Shown: positions 42,778-53,819 of the stretch, piece after piece
Layout: the number at the start of each line of letters is the position of its first letter
How positions within the stretch are numbered: the stretch's first letter is position 1
Assembly: GCA_948567375.1 (NCBI GenBank)
Contig: OX419755.1
Coordinates: forward strand, 70,188,944-70,252,943
Length of the DNA: 64,000 nucleotides
Source: Lunularia cruciata
Taxonomy: Eukaryota; Streptophyta; Marchantiopsida; Lunulariales; Lunulariaceae
Reading direction: 5' to 3'
Translations under genes and position numbers: made by a program
The notes under the pieces: generated by a model
What the model was told of the DNA's origin: nothing
What the model saw: the letters and a program-made list of their open reading frames with translations, nothing else
Database searches by the model: none

Positions 42778-43900
42778 CTACTCCACAAACTCCATCTTGG
42801 CAACTTGTCGAGGTTGTCCATTCTTGAGTGGACATTCAATAATGCAATGTCCCAATTGGTGACAATAAAAACAATCACTATTTTGTTGTAGTTTTTCTCT
42901 ATCTATAGTGCCAAGTGGTCTCTGTTGAATAGCATCAATCTCCATTGGTGCCAGCTCCTCCACCCGTGTGTAGGGTACCGGTAGGTTCTGTGGAGGTCAA
43001 GGTCAAGACCAAGTTGTTGTAACCAAGGAATCAAAATGTTTGGCCAACCGCATAGCTTCCTCCAAGTGTTGCGGCTCTTGCATGGTTACCTCTAATTTGG
43101 TTTTTGATTTCAAGCCCCTCACAAATAGATCTAGAGCTTCACCTTCCAGTATATATGGAATTTTCATGATGGTGTTTTGGAATTGCATGATGTAACTTCT
43201 TATAGAGCCAATCTATTTCAACTCTGCTAACCTATCCAGTGCAGCTTGTGTGGCATTTATAGCTTGGAACCAAATAATTATTGTATTCTTGAATTCTAAC
43301 CATGTCAAGATTAGTGCAAAAATTTGTTGTCTACCTCACTCCACTCAGAATCCCCACCATAGCTTTGCTATTCCATCCAATTGGCTAGAAGTCAAGAGAA
43401 TCTATTTTTGCTCGTCTTGCAGATTGGTAGCTTCAAAATAACATTCATAGTCAAACACAAAATTGTCCATTGCACTCGGGAGATTCTTGCCTTCAAATAC
43501 CTTGGGTTTAGGGAATCAGATTTGATCCTCTCCTTCTCAAACTGGTACTCTCTCTATGTGCTCTTGTTGTTGAAGATCTCATTCATCTAATAATCAAGTA
43601 AGGTGCTTGATTTGTTGTTGCATAGCAAGGATAACATCGGGTATTACCACCATGGTTGCTACTCTATCACCCACCCCAAATTTTTCTAATTTATTAACAC
43701 ATAGAAGCAGCACATCCACCGTTCTCCATAAGTTACAACCGGAAGCACCAAGGGTTCCTTAGATATGGTGATCATATGCAAAAAATCTTGTCCAAAGTGT
43801 GAGGTGATGAATTGTGTGAAATGATGCTTGGATAGTACTTGGACACAAAAATCCCAATGGTTTGGTGGAATTAGATTTGGTGGTCCATAAATTCTATCTA
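42778..43900 (-). pseudogene. Element D Gag with CCHC knuckle
   Basis: On the - strand the knuckle CFYCHQLGHCIIECPL (Cx2Cx4Hx4C) is at about 42825-42875. Upstream are YILEGEALDLFVRGLKSKTK and AMRLAKHFDSLV (43003-43188), typical of chromovirus Gag. The N-terminal part up to 43900 is broken into several frames. It lies directly after the primer site. Confidence 0.8.
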
Positions 43901-43901
43901 T

Positions 43902-43923
43902 CCCATTCTTGCTCTAATACCAA
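43902..43923 (-). promoter_or_regulatory. Element D primer binding site, initiator tRNA-Met type
   Basis: On the - strand TTGGTATTAGAGCAAGAATG follows the 5' LTR end directly. It matches the plant initiator tRNA-Met complement TGGTATCAGAGC with one change. Confidence 0.85.
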
Positions 43924-44343
43924 TGTAAAACACCAAGACCAAGGAGAGAAATAGGAAAATAGAAATTCACATTTGGACACTTGAATGTGGGAAAACTTTG
44001 AATGCCTAGCATGAACTTTGCTTTGGTATTTATAGGTAGTATACAAGGCCCTTGAGAAGGTTCTCAAGAAGTTTCCTTGAGCCGCTTTCTTAGAGTGCAA
44101 ACTAAGTTAACCAAGAAGTTTCTCAAGAAACCTCTTTCTAGAAGTCATCTACTTGGCATGCAAGCTAAGCTAGTTGGAAGCTTCTAGAAGTTTCCTTCTA
44201 GAAGCTACCTACTTTGGATGCAAGTTAAGCTAGTTGGGAAGCTTCCCATGAAGCTTCCTGGATGCTTCTAGAATATTTTGGGCTAATTTGGCTTATTCTC
44301 TTCTTTGTCAGCCTTACTGACTACATCGCTAAACTCCATATTA
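43924..44343 (-). repeat. Element D 5' LTR with heat-shock-element array
   Basis: Starts tgtaaaacaccaagaccaagg and ends near ctccatatta. It matches 8897-9307 and the solo LTR 57086-57510. GAA/TTC arrays lie at about 44050-44270, for example gaagcttctagaagtttccttctagaagc near 44176-44205, upstream (on the - strand) of tataaatacc near 44024-44033. The outermost bases that should read gttaca are lost, so the junction with C2 at 44344 is approximate. Confidence 0.88.
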
Positions 44344-44731
44344 GTTCAGTCTGCTAGCCTCCTTGGCATCCTTCTTTCTTGACTTTCTACTCTGGATGAG
44401 ATCCAAATTTACCTATAGCTATTCATCATGATGTTATTATAGTTTTGGACTTGGATGATCAAAACGTATGGGTGAGTGAATGTTATCAACAGGTAGAAAT
44501 CTTTTGGAGAGTGATGTTGATGGCCTTTAAGAACTTAGCAATTGCTCAACATAAGGATACCGTATGCTATACTACTATTCAAATGAGGAGGTTATAGACC
44601 GTCAATTTGTTGATTTCATCTAGGTGACTATGTATATCAAACTACACCCATAACACTTGATATTACTACATGCCACACTATCTTGAGAGTGCATGAGGTT
44701 TTACCTTTTGGAGTTCTCATGTTGGAAAGAA
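44344..44731 (+). pseudogene. Element C2 integrase C-terminus
   Basis: C2 resumes after D. VIIVLDLDDQNVWVSECYQQVEIFWRVMLMAF-type text (in short open pieces) matches C1 35225-35340, followed by LESA.GFTFWSSHVG. It stops at 44731, where another insertion begins, and continues at 47415. Confidence 0.8.
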
Positions 44732-44739
44732 ATTGTGTG

Positions 44740-45604
44740 TTATGGTTTTCATTAGCACATCAAAAATTAAACTAGTGTGGTTTATCTCCATAAAAATGGA
44801 GTAAGTTGTATGATGGATTGCACAATTGAGCTATTACTTTGTGAGCAATCTATGTGCATTGAAGTGGTTGGCCATGTGGAGTACAATCTTATCCTTTTCA
44901 AGGCTTTGATATATATAGTTGGTGGAGAGTGGAGGGAAAGGAGTATGTTTTAGTTTTAGGAGTCCCGAGTAGGAGTAGGATGTTGAGAGTGAGAGTTTTA
45001 GCAAAATGTAGACACTATTGCATGACATTTGAGCATGAGATGTCCCATACTCTTGATCTGCCACTCCCAAATCCTTTCCTCACCAAATGTGAGCGTCCCC
45101 ACGAACACACAGCAAGGATTTTTGTCTTTCAATTCAAGTTTTGCTCAGAGATCTGTAGTCTTCCTTCCCTCTATTGTAAACTAATTTATTTCTTCTTCTT
45201 TTTCTTTCTTTCCAAAACAAGGAGAATTGCAAACCAAACAAGGCAACGGCCACTCCAAATCACTCCAAGATTTAAATTCATCGTCTCTAGCCAAGAATTT
45301 GAAGGTGACAATTGGAACTCAAGGAAATGTATCTTTGGATTCATGTTCTCAAGAGATGGGGGTTCAAATATGCTAAGTGTTGGTGACCCACATAGTCTCG
45401 TGGCCACTGTATGCTCCAACTCACTCCAAAAACATGATTCCTTGTCTGACTCTTTAGAGGAAGTAGACTCCTTTGAATCTTGATTTAATTCTTGAACATT
45501 CTTGAAAATTCTCCTCATTCTCCTCCCTTGTTACAACATAACAACAAAACTTTGTATCCTTCCACTTCTGAAGATTGTATCCCCGGCAGCGGCACCAAAA
45601 ATCA
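44740..45604 (-). other. Truncated internal region of a family-B element
   Basis: On the - strand it begins right at the B4 LTR end with a tRNA-Asp-type primer site, then short charged ORFs (45657-45454; 45518-45186 with KNVQELNQDSKESTSSKES). A purine-rich run near 45185-45215 and a tatatata stretch near 44910 (complement) follow. No gag or pol motif is recognised before the truncation, and no second LTR is present. Confidence 0.5.
45580..45597 (-). promoter_or_regulatory. Family-B primer binding site, tRNA-Asp type
   Basis: On the - strand TGGTGCCGCTGCCGGGGA follows seven bases after the B4 LTR end (gttgtcaca). It differs from the classical plant tRNA-Asp complement by only two bases. It shows that B units are LTRs and gives their orientation. 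Confidence 0.85.
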
Positions 45605-47163
45605 TGTGACAACCCGACAAATATCACTTTTGCGGTAATTGGGTAAGTAAAAATCATTCCCGCAGAGATACGATTCAGAATTGGTCAAATACAAAGTCAA
45701 ACAGTAACTTGTAGTTCTTCTTGATTTCTTCTTTAATCTCTGAAGTAGAAACTACACCAAAAAGAGAGTAACAAGCTCACAATCTTGACAACTTGTCATG
45801 AATACACACACACATAATCACAACATAACAAATTCTATCCAGACAACTCTTGATTGTGAGGATTCAGATTCTCCCAAAGACGGCACTTCACTGCGAAGAA
45901 CAATTTCGCCTCAAAATTGTGTTCCACCCCTCCATTGAAGGCACAACTTCCTTGATTGAAATTGCTTCATATCAACTTTGTGTTGCACTCACAAATGCAG
46001 AATACTACCAACACTACAATTCCTCTCAGATCTGTCAAGGCATTGCTCCGATGCACTTCACTCAGGATCAAACACACAAAATGAAGATCAAGGATACAAA
46101 ATCCAACATCCACAAACACACTAACTTGCACTTTGAAATTCTCCACACACTCACAAACACAAACACGGAATTGAAAATCTGAATTAAGCTCAAGCAACGA
46201 GCACTGAAAACAACACTTTGCTTTATCTATCTTTAGAAATATGAATACTAAACAACATAGTATTGCAAATGCTCCCCTTAAATACTGAAGCAAACGGCAG
46301 TTCTTCCTACCTATGCACTGCTTCCTAACATCTCTTCTTACTTGCAGATCCAAACTAACAATCCATCTCTTCATATCTGCCTCTTCCTATCTCAAAATTG
46401 TTACTTACCCCGATCCGATGTCTACCTCATCATCGGCTTCCAAACCCGATAATCTTCCTATCACTTCTCCTTCTTTGGGTGTATCTACAACTACTAATTC
46501 CTTCATTACTTCTGCTACTTCTACACTAGGAACTACAATTGCACTAAGGAGTGACTTGTCTAACTCTTTATCTCCTGACCCACTCCTCTCTGATGTGTCA
46601 AATAACAAGTCTGATGATACCTGAATTCCTACTTTTGCAACATTGGGTCTAATTACAATCAATTCCTTTGCTAATTCTACTATATCCTCATCACAAATTG
46701 TAATTGAAATCATGGGTACACTATCTATACCTTCAATTTGTAACACACTTTCCCCTAATCACTCATGTTACTGACCCGAAGACACTAACTTACTATGTAC
46801 ATCTACTCCCAAAACTTCAAATACTTGTAACTTCTTCTACAGACCTCCAAACTTTGCGATTTTTGTGGCAAAGGAGAGCCTTGAATGAGACACTTTCAAC
46901 GAGATATAGTGCACTTGATTTGGACTTGTGAACATTGATATGTAGCCCCTGCAAGAATCTCGACCTGTAACTTATATTCCTCCTTCGGGTCTGCCCTCTT
47001 TCAATCCTGGCTGAGTCCGTCTTCATCTGACACAAAGTCAACTTCCTTGGGCTTGATCAAAATACAAATTTCCTCTCATTTCTTCTCCATTTGGTTTCAA
47101 TTTGGTTTCAGCAAGGCACTTCTTCTTCAAAACTCGTCCAAAATGAAAAATGTGGGTACCACA
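45605..47163 (-). repeat. B4: family-B LTR with internally deleted U3
   Basis: On the - strand it starts tgtggtacccacatttttc and ends gggttgtcaca, but is only 1,559 bp. The first about 400 bases and the last about 1.1 kb resemble B2; the middle, with most of the ORF, is gone. An ORF at 46405-46746 retains the C-terminus (ERSGSGDKELDKSLLSAIV ... DEVDIGSG). The TATTTAAG box is near 46278-46285. This copy is joined to a primer site, unlike B1-B3. Confidence 0.85.
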
Positions 47164-47414
47164 GTGTGCTATGTTTTTCTTCTTGGTAATGTTGAAAGTG
47201 ATGACCAATAGACCAAGAGTGCTTGTTGTGATGATAGGTAAGATTGCATGTTACTCCCCTGTCAGGTAGAAGGAATATTAAAAACAAGAATAGAAGGTTT
47301 AAGTGGTCCGGCAATATGTGTGCTCAAAATAGTAGTGACAAGTCTATATACAACCTTTGATCCATAAAATCCATAGCCAGGCACCCAATGCGTTCCCAAA
47401 GAGAGAAAGGCAAA

Positions 47415-47535
47415 GTATGACAAAGTGATCATGTTATTTGGAAGGATCATGTGTGCAATTAGGCATCATGCCCACCTCTTAAAGATTGATGGCACTATGG
47501 ACCTAAGCTTGCCACTTGTATGTGAAATTTCTTGG
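47415..47535 (+). pseudogene. Element C2 tail before the PHD finger
   Basis: Matches C1 35545-35650 (tttggaaggatcatgtgtgcaatta in both). It reads DHVCN and a decayed CHLPNID equivalent. Confidence 0.75.
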
Positions 47536-47670
47536 TGTATGTTATGTGGCTCTTTTGGTGGAGCTACTATTATGTTGGTGTGTGATAACTATTTGAGACG
47601 ATGGCAAATGGCATGTTTGACTCCTCCTCTGATGGTGGTTCCTCAAGGATAGTGGTTATGTCCTAGAGGT
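47536..47670 (+). pseudogene. C2 C-terminal PHD finger, broken
   Basis: The same module as 35652-35786 and of identical length. The first three zinc ligands survive (CMLC, VCDN). The fourth Cys is Tyr, the His is Gln (RWQMAC), and the last Cys is Gly (LCPRG). The motif MLVCDN, the PPLMVVPQG run and the Trp before the last pair remain. The first Cys pair reads CMLC here, without the TAG seen in C1, which supports the C1 reading. Confidence 0.85.
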
Positions 47671-48476
47671 AGTTGACCTATAGGTAGTTCACCCTTTTTG
47701 TCATATTAGATTGTAGACCATGACTAACAATGGGGCTCAATAGTACCCAATCTCTTGATCTTTGCTCACCATAGTGATATGCTTGGAGTAGATAGCTATC
47801 TTGAGTTAGAAGGACCTAATTGCCAACTAGGAGTGCAATTGTGGCACTTTAAAGTTTATATATGACTTATGTATGAGTAGTGCTTCTATAGTGTATGTTA
47901 TTGACAATGATGTATGTTGTGTAGCAATGTATATACATATGATAACATCATGACATTTGTAGTGCTAAAGCTAGTTTTCTCAGATACTAAAGTGGTAGTG
48001 TTGGCAATCATAGGTATTTTGGTTGCACTCATGGACTCCTTGTTGGGGGTCCAATTTCATATTAGTGTTATTGATCTCATAGTAGGACTCATTGTCATTT
48101 GCACTATTCACACCCTTGGATGTGTTGTCAATGACACCATTAGGGCTAGACACTTAGGTAAGTAGAGAGGTACACTTTCAAAGTGCAACTCTAAAGAGCT
48201 CATTTCTTTGATGTTGAGCCTTTTAGGTCTTAGCTATGGTGGAAAGAGGCTATCAAACATCACCTAGAGTGGGTGTGGTTTGATTGTAATCAATGTCTGA
48301 TTATTAGTTGATTATTGAGTGAAGGATCGAGTACAAATCCAATTTGAATGGAAGAATGAACTGATTATTGTGAAACTTTAGAGTTCACATATGATTCATG
48401 TGTGAGTTGTGCTTCTATAGTATATGATGTTGAAGGTGATGTTTTTTGTGTAGTAATGTATATATGCACAATAGAG
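47671..48476 (+). repeat. Element C2 3' end with repeat block B1-A2-B2
   Basis: After the PHD stop, a short 3' UTR leads to the X block at about 47843, spacer, A2 at about 47965-48365 (ending with the gtgaaggatcgagtac part), and a second X block at about 48367-48470 that ends near tatgcacaa. The arrangement equals that of C1, though diverged. Confidence 0.75.
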
Positions 48477-49847
48477 TAAGAAATTCCCAAGCCACTTTCA
48501 CCCAATGAGGTGATAATGATCTTGCAACCCAAATAGAGAGCTATAATTTAGAAGTATCAAGATGTAGATGCAAAATATGAAAAAAAATTGGTAAGTTCAT
48601 GCAGGTGGATAAAGAGAGAACTAACAAGGTCGAGAAGAAGAGATCAACACCATCAAGATCTCAAAACTCATTGAAGAGGTCAAGGAAGAACCACTAGACA
48701 TTTGATGTGTCTTTGGAAGAAGAAGCAAAAGACACAAAGGAAGAAGAAGGAGAGGAAAAAAATCCATTACCTTGCAAGATTTAGAGTCCAAATTGGAGGT
48801 GGATATTGGATCCAAAGGCAAAAACCCTCTAAGTGGAGTGTAGACCAAAGTAAGAGAAGAAGCAACCCAAGAACAAAGAATACAAGTAAGCAACATAGCC
48901 ACTTTTATCATACATTTGGTAGGTTTTGTCTTATGCTCATAGAGATGATCCTACCACAATACCAACAAGTTTACTCAAATGTGGTATATTATACCTCTCT
49001 TTCTAGAAGGTTTCACAAGACCATATGCACAAGGAGAGCAAAGAAAAACAAGTGGGAAGGAGAGATGGAGAAGAGCCAAACTCTATACAAGGAGGAGTGT
49101 TGGAAGATGAATGCACTTATACATGAAAAGTATAAAGTAAAATGATAAAACACTTCTCTCATGATAGATTGAAACCGATGCAAAGAAGATATTTGGAGGT
49201 TGCATGGAGATGTGAAAGCTCTTTGGCTTGAACACAAGCAAAAACAACAAAGGTATGAAGAGCAGCTCAATGCATAAGCCAAAGAAGTGTTTACTATTTG
49301 AAGATAACTTAAATTTGGAAGGTAAAGCTTGTTACTCTAAAATTGCATATGTCCCAATACATGAAAGAAGTGGCCCTACAACTTAAAAATTTGGCAAAAG
49401 AATTGAATAAGGGGAAAGAAGATAGTGTATCATATTGATCTTGAATGTTAATGGAACTAACAATGGAAGTTGGATCCCTATACCTCCACTTTGAAGAAAT
49501 TTGAGGCAAAGGAACTTCAAAAGAACTCCAAATCTAAGGCAAAGGAACTTCAAAAGATTAAGGAAACTTAGGATCAATTGGCAGCAATGCTGGAGGAAGT
49601 AACTCAAGGTAAAATGATAAAGACAATGTTACATGAGCTAAAATTGAAGGTTCAAAAGCTGGAAAAGAAGAAGTATGCAGACAAGAAGATAGACCAACTA
49701 GCAATTTGACTTTAGGAGCATGCAAACAAGAAATTCACCAAGTCTTGCAATACTTTAGGCCTAGAAATGGCAAACTACAAGGAGAGGATTGGATTCCTTA
49801 ATAGAATTTTTTTTAAGGAAAGAAAAGCTTTGCAATAGTACATTAGG
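48477..49847 (+). pseudogene. Strongly decayed coiled-coil ORF, possibly distant family B
   Basis: tggtaagttcatgcaggtggat near 48589 and the Lys/Arg-rich RSTPSRSQNSLKRSRK that follows recall the family-B linker (GKSVQVDVSTPKSKKRS). Downstream are Glu/Lys-rich stretches with heptad character (KELQKNSKSKAKELQKIKET, LHELKLKVQKLEKKKYADKK, 49500-49700). Frames are broken in many places. The relation to family B is tentative. Element E is inserted at 49848. Confidence 0.35.
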
Positions 49848-50413
49848 TATAATGTTCCAAGGATATGAGAAAACCCAAAAGAAACACAAGAAAATTGCAA
49901 GGTTTAATTCGTTAATACTTTGATGCCCCAAAGAAGCATTTTGACTTTATTACATAATGGAGAAGATCCCTTCCAAGGATATATATCCTTAGATTAAATA
50001 CATAGGTAGGTGACACGTTTTCAAGCTATACCCCTAGATTTGATCTATGGGTTGGTGACATGTCAACTTGGGTCCCATTTGGTTGGTCAAACAAGTTTGA
50101 TTGTGGGGATTTTTCTAGGAATCTTCCTATAAAAATCTCAAAACAATATGGAAGTGGTACCATTGGAAAGATCTCAAGAATAAAAACTCAAAGGGGGAGA
50201 GAGTTATCACTTTTTGAGGCCTAATTAATTCATCTAGGCATCCAAAATTGGCTCTAAATTTTTGGTGTATTCTTGGCCTCTACCATATAAATAGAAGTAC
50301 TCTTTTAGTGACACCTCTATCTGATCTACTCAGACCATTGTGTATAAAATCTCTAAAGATATTACCAAGCCAATTTCCACCTCTAAATAATTTGTCTAGC
50401 TAATGGTCTTACA
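49848..50413 (-). repeat. Element E 3' LTR
   Basis: tataatgttccaaggatatgag to gctaatggtcttaca; matches the two halves of 55382-56695 around F. The internal neighbour aacctcctccc is the complement of a polypurine tract. Confidence 0.88.
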
Positions 50414-50499
50414 AACCTCCTCCCATTTAAGATACAATGTCCTTGTTACAAAGTTGTCGCTCAAAAGATTCCACTAATATGAGTGCATTGGTCAAATTA

Positions 50500-51800
50500 G
50501 CTATGTGCTCTCATGTTTCCTCATACAATGGGTACCCTTTCCAATGTACAAGATATTCTACATGTAGATGGCGGGTATCACCGATGCATTTCTTGAAGAA
50601 TATGTTTGACTTTGTATTCCTGTGTGCCATCAATGAGTGTTGTACAAGGTCAAACTTCTTGTATGAAAGGAAAGTGAAGAGGTTGGGATGCATATTTGCA
50701 TTGCAAAGATACATGGAATACTTGATGGATCTTCATGTACAACAGTAGCTTAAAGTGATAGGTCATTGCTCCAATTTGATAGATGATAGGAAAAGGGCCA
50801 ATAAAATGAAGTTTGAACGTATGAGGACCAACCAATGTAAGGTTTGTTACGGATATCCACGCTTGATTCCTAATGTTGAACTTTATGTGCTTACAATGTG
50901 CATCTACATATTATTTATGCCAATTTTGGGCTATTAGCAACTTGTTCTTGGCATTCTCTACACCTTGTTGGATTCTATAGAATAGAATTTTGTAGCCATT
51001 TGGCAGATCTTTATGAAGCTCAAAGTTGTGAAAGTGTGTTCCCTATACATAAGGAAGAACGACGTGATCTATGTAGATGCATTCACTAAATTATGGTAGG
51101 AAATCCCACCAATGTAAGTAATATGTCCCACCTTTTTACTCCTCTAAGGTAGAGCTTCAAAGCATTTTCTTGATAGTGAAATTAGCCCACTCTATTTGTC
51201 CATTGGTTTGTGGATGGTATGTCATGGATATGGCAAATTTGGTTTTGAAGATTCCAAAGAGTGTTCTCCAAAACAAACTAGTGAATTGAGTACCCCAATC
51301 ATTAATGAGCACTTGAGATAGTCCATGGTGAAAAAAGACTACAACTAATTAAAAATGAGCTAATTGTGATGAAGTCACATCAGTGGTCATAGGACACATA
51401 TGAATCATTTTTCTAAGTAGGTCTACAAAGACTACAATAAAGTAAAAACTTGAGGTGATCTTGGGCAATTCACAAACCAAATCCATGCTTACCTACTCAG
51501 AACATTATGTAAGAGTAGGGAGGAGTTGAAAGGGACATGCAAGAGCCTAATTAGAGGTTTTATTTATTGAAAGAGTAGGCAACCTTGAATGTATTCCATC
51601 ACATTTTTTCTCAGCTTGGGCCAATAGTTATGGTGTTTGATTGCATCTAAGGTCTTGGTGGAATCATAATATTTTTCAAGAATAGTGGTTCTTAGGTCTA
51701 GAACATTCAAGATCCATAACTTACCATCACAAAAGGTGAGTCCTTGGATATTGGTTATGCCTCCTACAATCTATGGGGCAATCTTTGTAGCTATAAAATC
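50500..51800 (-). pseudogene. Element E integrase and chromodomain
   Basis: On the - strand the integrase core block LINDWGTQFTSLFWRT and MTYHPQTNGQIEWANFTIKKML is readable near 51180-51310. The C-terminus YGPHTFKLHFIGPFPIIYQI and KIHQVFHVSLQCKY lies at 50650-50830. The chromodomain ends with HVEYLVHWKGYPLYEETWE-type text near 50511-50570, the clear chromovirus mark, which binds modified histone tails in relatives. Stops and shifts break the frame. Confidence 0.85.
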
Positions 51801-52099
51801 CTTGGCCAAAAATCTAGGTTCATCTTGACCTCTACTACTAAATTGTTCACCATAAGCATCCAAGGGAATGCATCCACAAGTTGATTCTTGCACTCCACAT
51901 ATGTGATGTCAAGTTGAGTTTAGGATCCCCAAAAATTTATCTATGAGGTAGATTTTTTTGTGTCTCAAGGTAGATTAGTGGTTTGTGATATGTCTCCATA
52001 AAAAATACCTTCTTGCCAAGATAATGCTTCCAATGCTTAGTTGCAAGAACAATAGCCAACTTTTCTTATTTGGTGGTGTGATATTTTCATTACACCAAT

Positions 52100-52900
52100 A
52101 ATAGATTTCAAGAGAAATATACAACTATGTATCATCCATCACTCCATTCCTACTATAGGATTGCTCCCATTGCAACACCTAATGCATTTGTAGCCAACTT
52201 AATTGGATGTACGGGGTCATACCATTTCAAGATTAATGCATGTAATAATGCATCTTTCAAATTTTGAAAGGTCAATTCTTATGTAGTTCCCTAAATCCAC
52301 TTCTTTTCCTTGCTAAGTAGTATCATTAGGGGTTGTGCAACCTTTCTACTTTAGACTTCCCAAACTCACACTTTGAGACTTTGGCATGCAACTAGTTCTA
52401 TTTGTAGGATTTGGAGTACTTCTTGCAAATGTTGCTTCTGTTGTTTCATTATCCTTTTATAGACTAAGATGTCATTTAATAAAATGACAAAAGACTTATC
52501 CAATTATGGATAAAATATGTGATTCATCAAACTCATGAAAGTGCATGGTGCATTGGTGAGGCCAAATGGTATCACTAAGTACACAAAGTAACCATACCTT
52601 GTTCAAAAGGCAGTTTTATGTATTTTTTCCTTTATGATCTTAATTTGGTCATAATTGCTTTGTAAATCAACTTTGGTGAAGTGTTTGTCTCATTGAGTTG
52701 ATCAAAAAAGTCATCTATTTGAAATAATGGGTACTTTTTCTTTGCCATTTGTTGATTTAGGCCCCGGTAGTCAATGCACCTTTGCATTGTAGCATCCTTC
52801 TTCTTCAGAAACAAAACAAGAGCCCCATATGGTGATACACTAGGTTAGATAAACCCTTTTTATAGCATATCCTTGATTTGAGCCTTGCATTCTTCCAACT
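52100..52900 (-). pseudogene. Element E reverse transcriptase
   Basis: On the - strand FLKKKDATMQRCIDYRGLNQQ at 52632-52814 is a typical RT start (KKDG.MR.CIDYR.LN), then KKKYPLFQIDDFFDQLNET. Downstream, text near 52520-52600 reads like [16 protein letters not shown]. RNase H remnants follow to about 52100. Damaged throughout. Confidence 0.8.
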
Positions 52901-53324
52901 CATGAGGTGATAGTTGTATGGGGCCTTGCAAGGAGGTGTCTTCCCAAAAGTTCCTTGATTTTATGATCTATTCTCCTTTTTGGTGGTAATCTTGAGAGTA
53001 AATAATCAAAAAGACATCTTGAAACTCATTGACCACATATTACAAATTCTCAAGAATTTTTTCATCTTTAGACTTCTCTTATTAGACCCATGAAACATCT
53101 ATTTGTCTTACCAATAGTTGTTGTCCTTATTAGTGAGAGAGGCAATTCTTGCCTTTGGTATCTTGCACTATCTCCAAATATCTTCCATTGGCTAACTCTC
53201 ACTATTTTCCTTCTCCAATCTACCATGGGGTTATAGTAGTGCTCTATCCATTATATGCTTAAGATCACATCATAATGAGCTAACCATAGCACTCACCACT
53301 CAATTTCTTCATATACTCTCCTAC

Positions 53325-53543
53325 TTAAAGTACTTTCTTCCTAGGTAACAACTCAATCCTTTCTATTTGACCATTAGGTAACTCTACTTCTTCATTCTCA
53401 TCCTTCTTAAGTTCTATCCTCAACCTTATTGCAATAGAGCTTGGCAAAAAGTTCTCTATTGTTCCAAGGTCTATCAATATTTTCACCTTATTGTCTTCTA
53501 GGACTAAATTTATTATAATTAGTTGTGTGTTTGTCTTCCTCAA
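53325..53543 (-). pseudogene. Element E aspartic protease
   Basis: Open for 72 codons on the - strand. VKILIDLGTIENFLPSSIA is the retropepsin site with DLG in place of DSG, followed by VELPNGQIERI. A typical gypsy protease fragment lying between the zinc knuckle (about 53840) and RT. Confidence 0.8.
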
Positions 53544-53586
53544 ACTTTGTGCACTTATCTTTCTTTTTTCTATTACTCCTCTCCCT

Positions 53587-53776
53587 CAATCCACTAAGGC
53601 CACAAGGTACATTTATTGGCAATCTTTATTTTCTGATGGGATTTTAACATCCTCCTCTTCAATTTATCTCTTCAAGTTTTTCAATCCACTAAGGCCACAA
53701 GGTACATTTATTGGCAATCTTTATTTTCTGATGGGATTTTAACATCCTCCTCTTCAATTTATCTCTTCAAGTTTTT
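53587..53776. repeat. 95-bp tandem duplication
   Basis: caatccactaaggccacaag... starts at 53587 and again at 53682, with no difference that I see. The period of 95 is not a multiple of three and lies between the protease and zinc-knuckle regions of E, so it adds a frameshift. Confidence 0.92.
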
Positions 53777-53819
53777 CAAAGGTTGCTTGTATGGAAGTCA
53801 AGAGCCCCTAGGAAAGCAA

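Larger units (their letters stand above)
8897..44343 (-). mobile_element. Element D: Ty3/gypsy chromovirus, - strand, split by three nested insertions
   Basis: The outer ends are two related LTRs in the same (-) orientation: the 3' LTR at 8897-9307 and the 5' LTR at 43924-44343. Reading from right to left on the - strand the order is 5' LTR, tRNA-Met-type primer site, Gag with CCHC, protease, RT, RNase H, integrase, chromodomain remnant, polypurine tract, 3' LTR. Removing B1 (9627-21161), C1 (22379-36608) and B3 (37535-41574) leaves roughly 5.6 kb, a normal gypsy size. The reading is continuous across each gap; for example the tail HMPI on one side of B1 joins HPVFHISKLKPF on the other. D sits inside C2. 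No clean TSD is seen because the right LTR end is degraded. Confidence 0.9.
44732..47414. mobile_element. Composite insertion in C2 containing B4
   Basis: C2 text is interrupted between gttggaaag (about 44728) and gtgatcatg (about 47414); aaag on both sides may be a TSD remnant. The insertion holds 44732-45604 (internal region), B4 (45605-47163) and 47164-47414. The last piece has similarity to the C leader near 23820-23890 (gatgaccaatagacc, gtgcttgttgtgatgat). The exact history is unclear. Confidence 0.5.

Noticed and set aside
45186-45518. ORF ending in a Lys run on the - strand
   Set aside because: Low-complexity purine tract after the primer site. No similarity to Gag seen; kept only as part of the truncated B interior.
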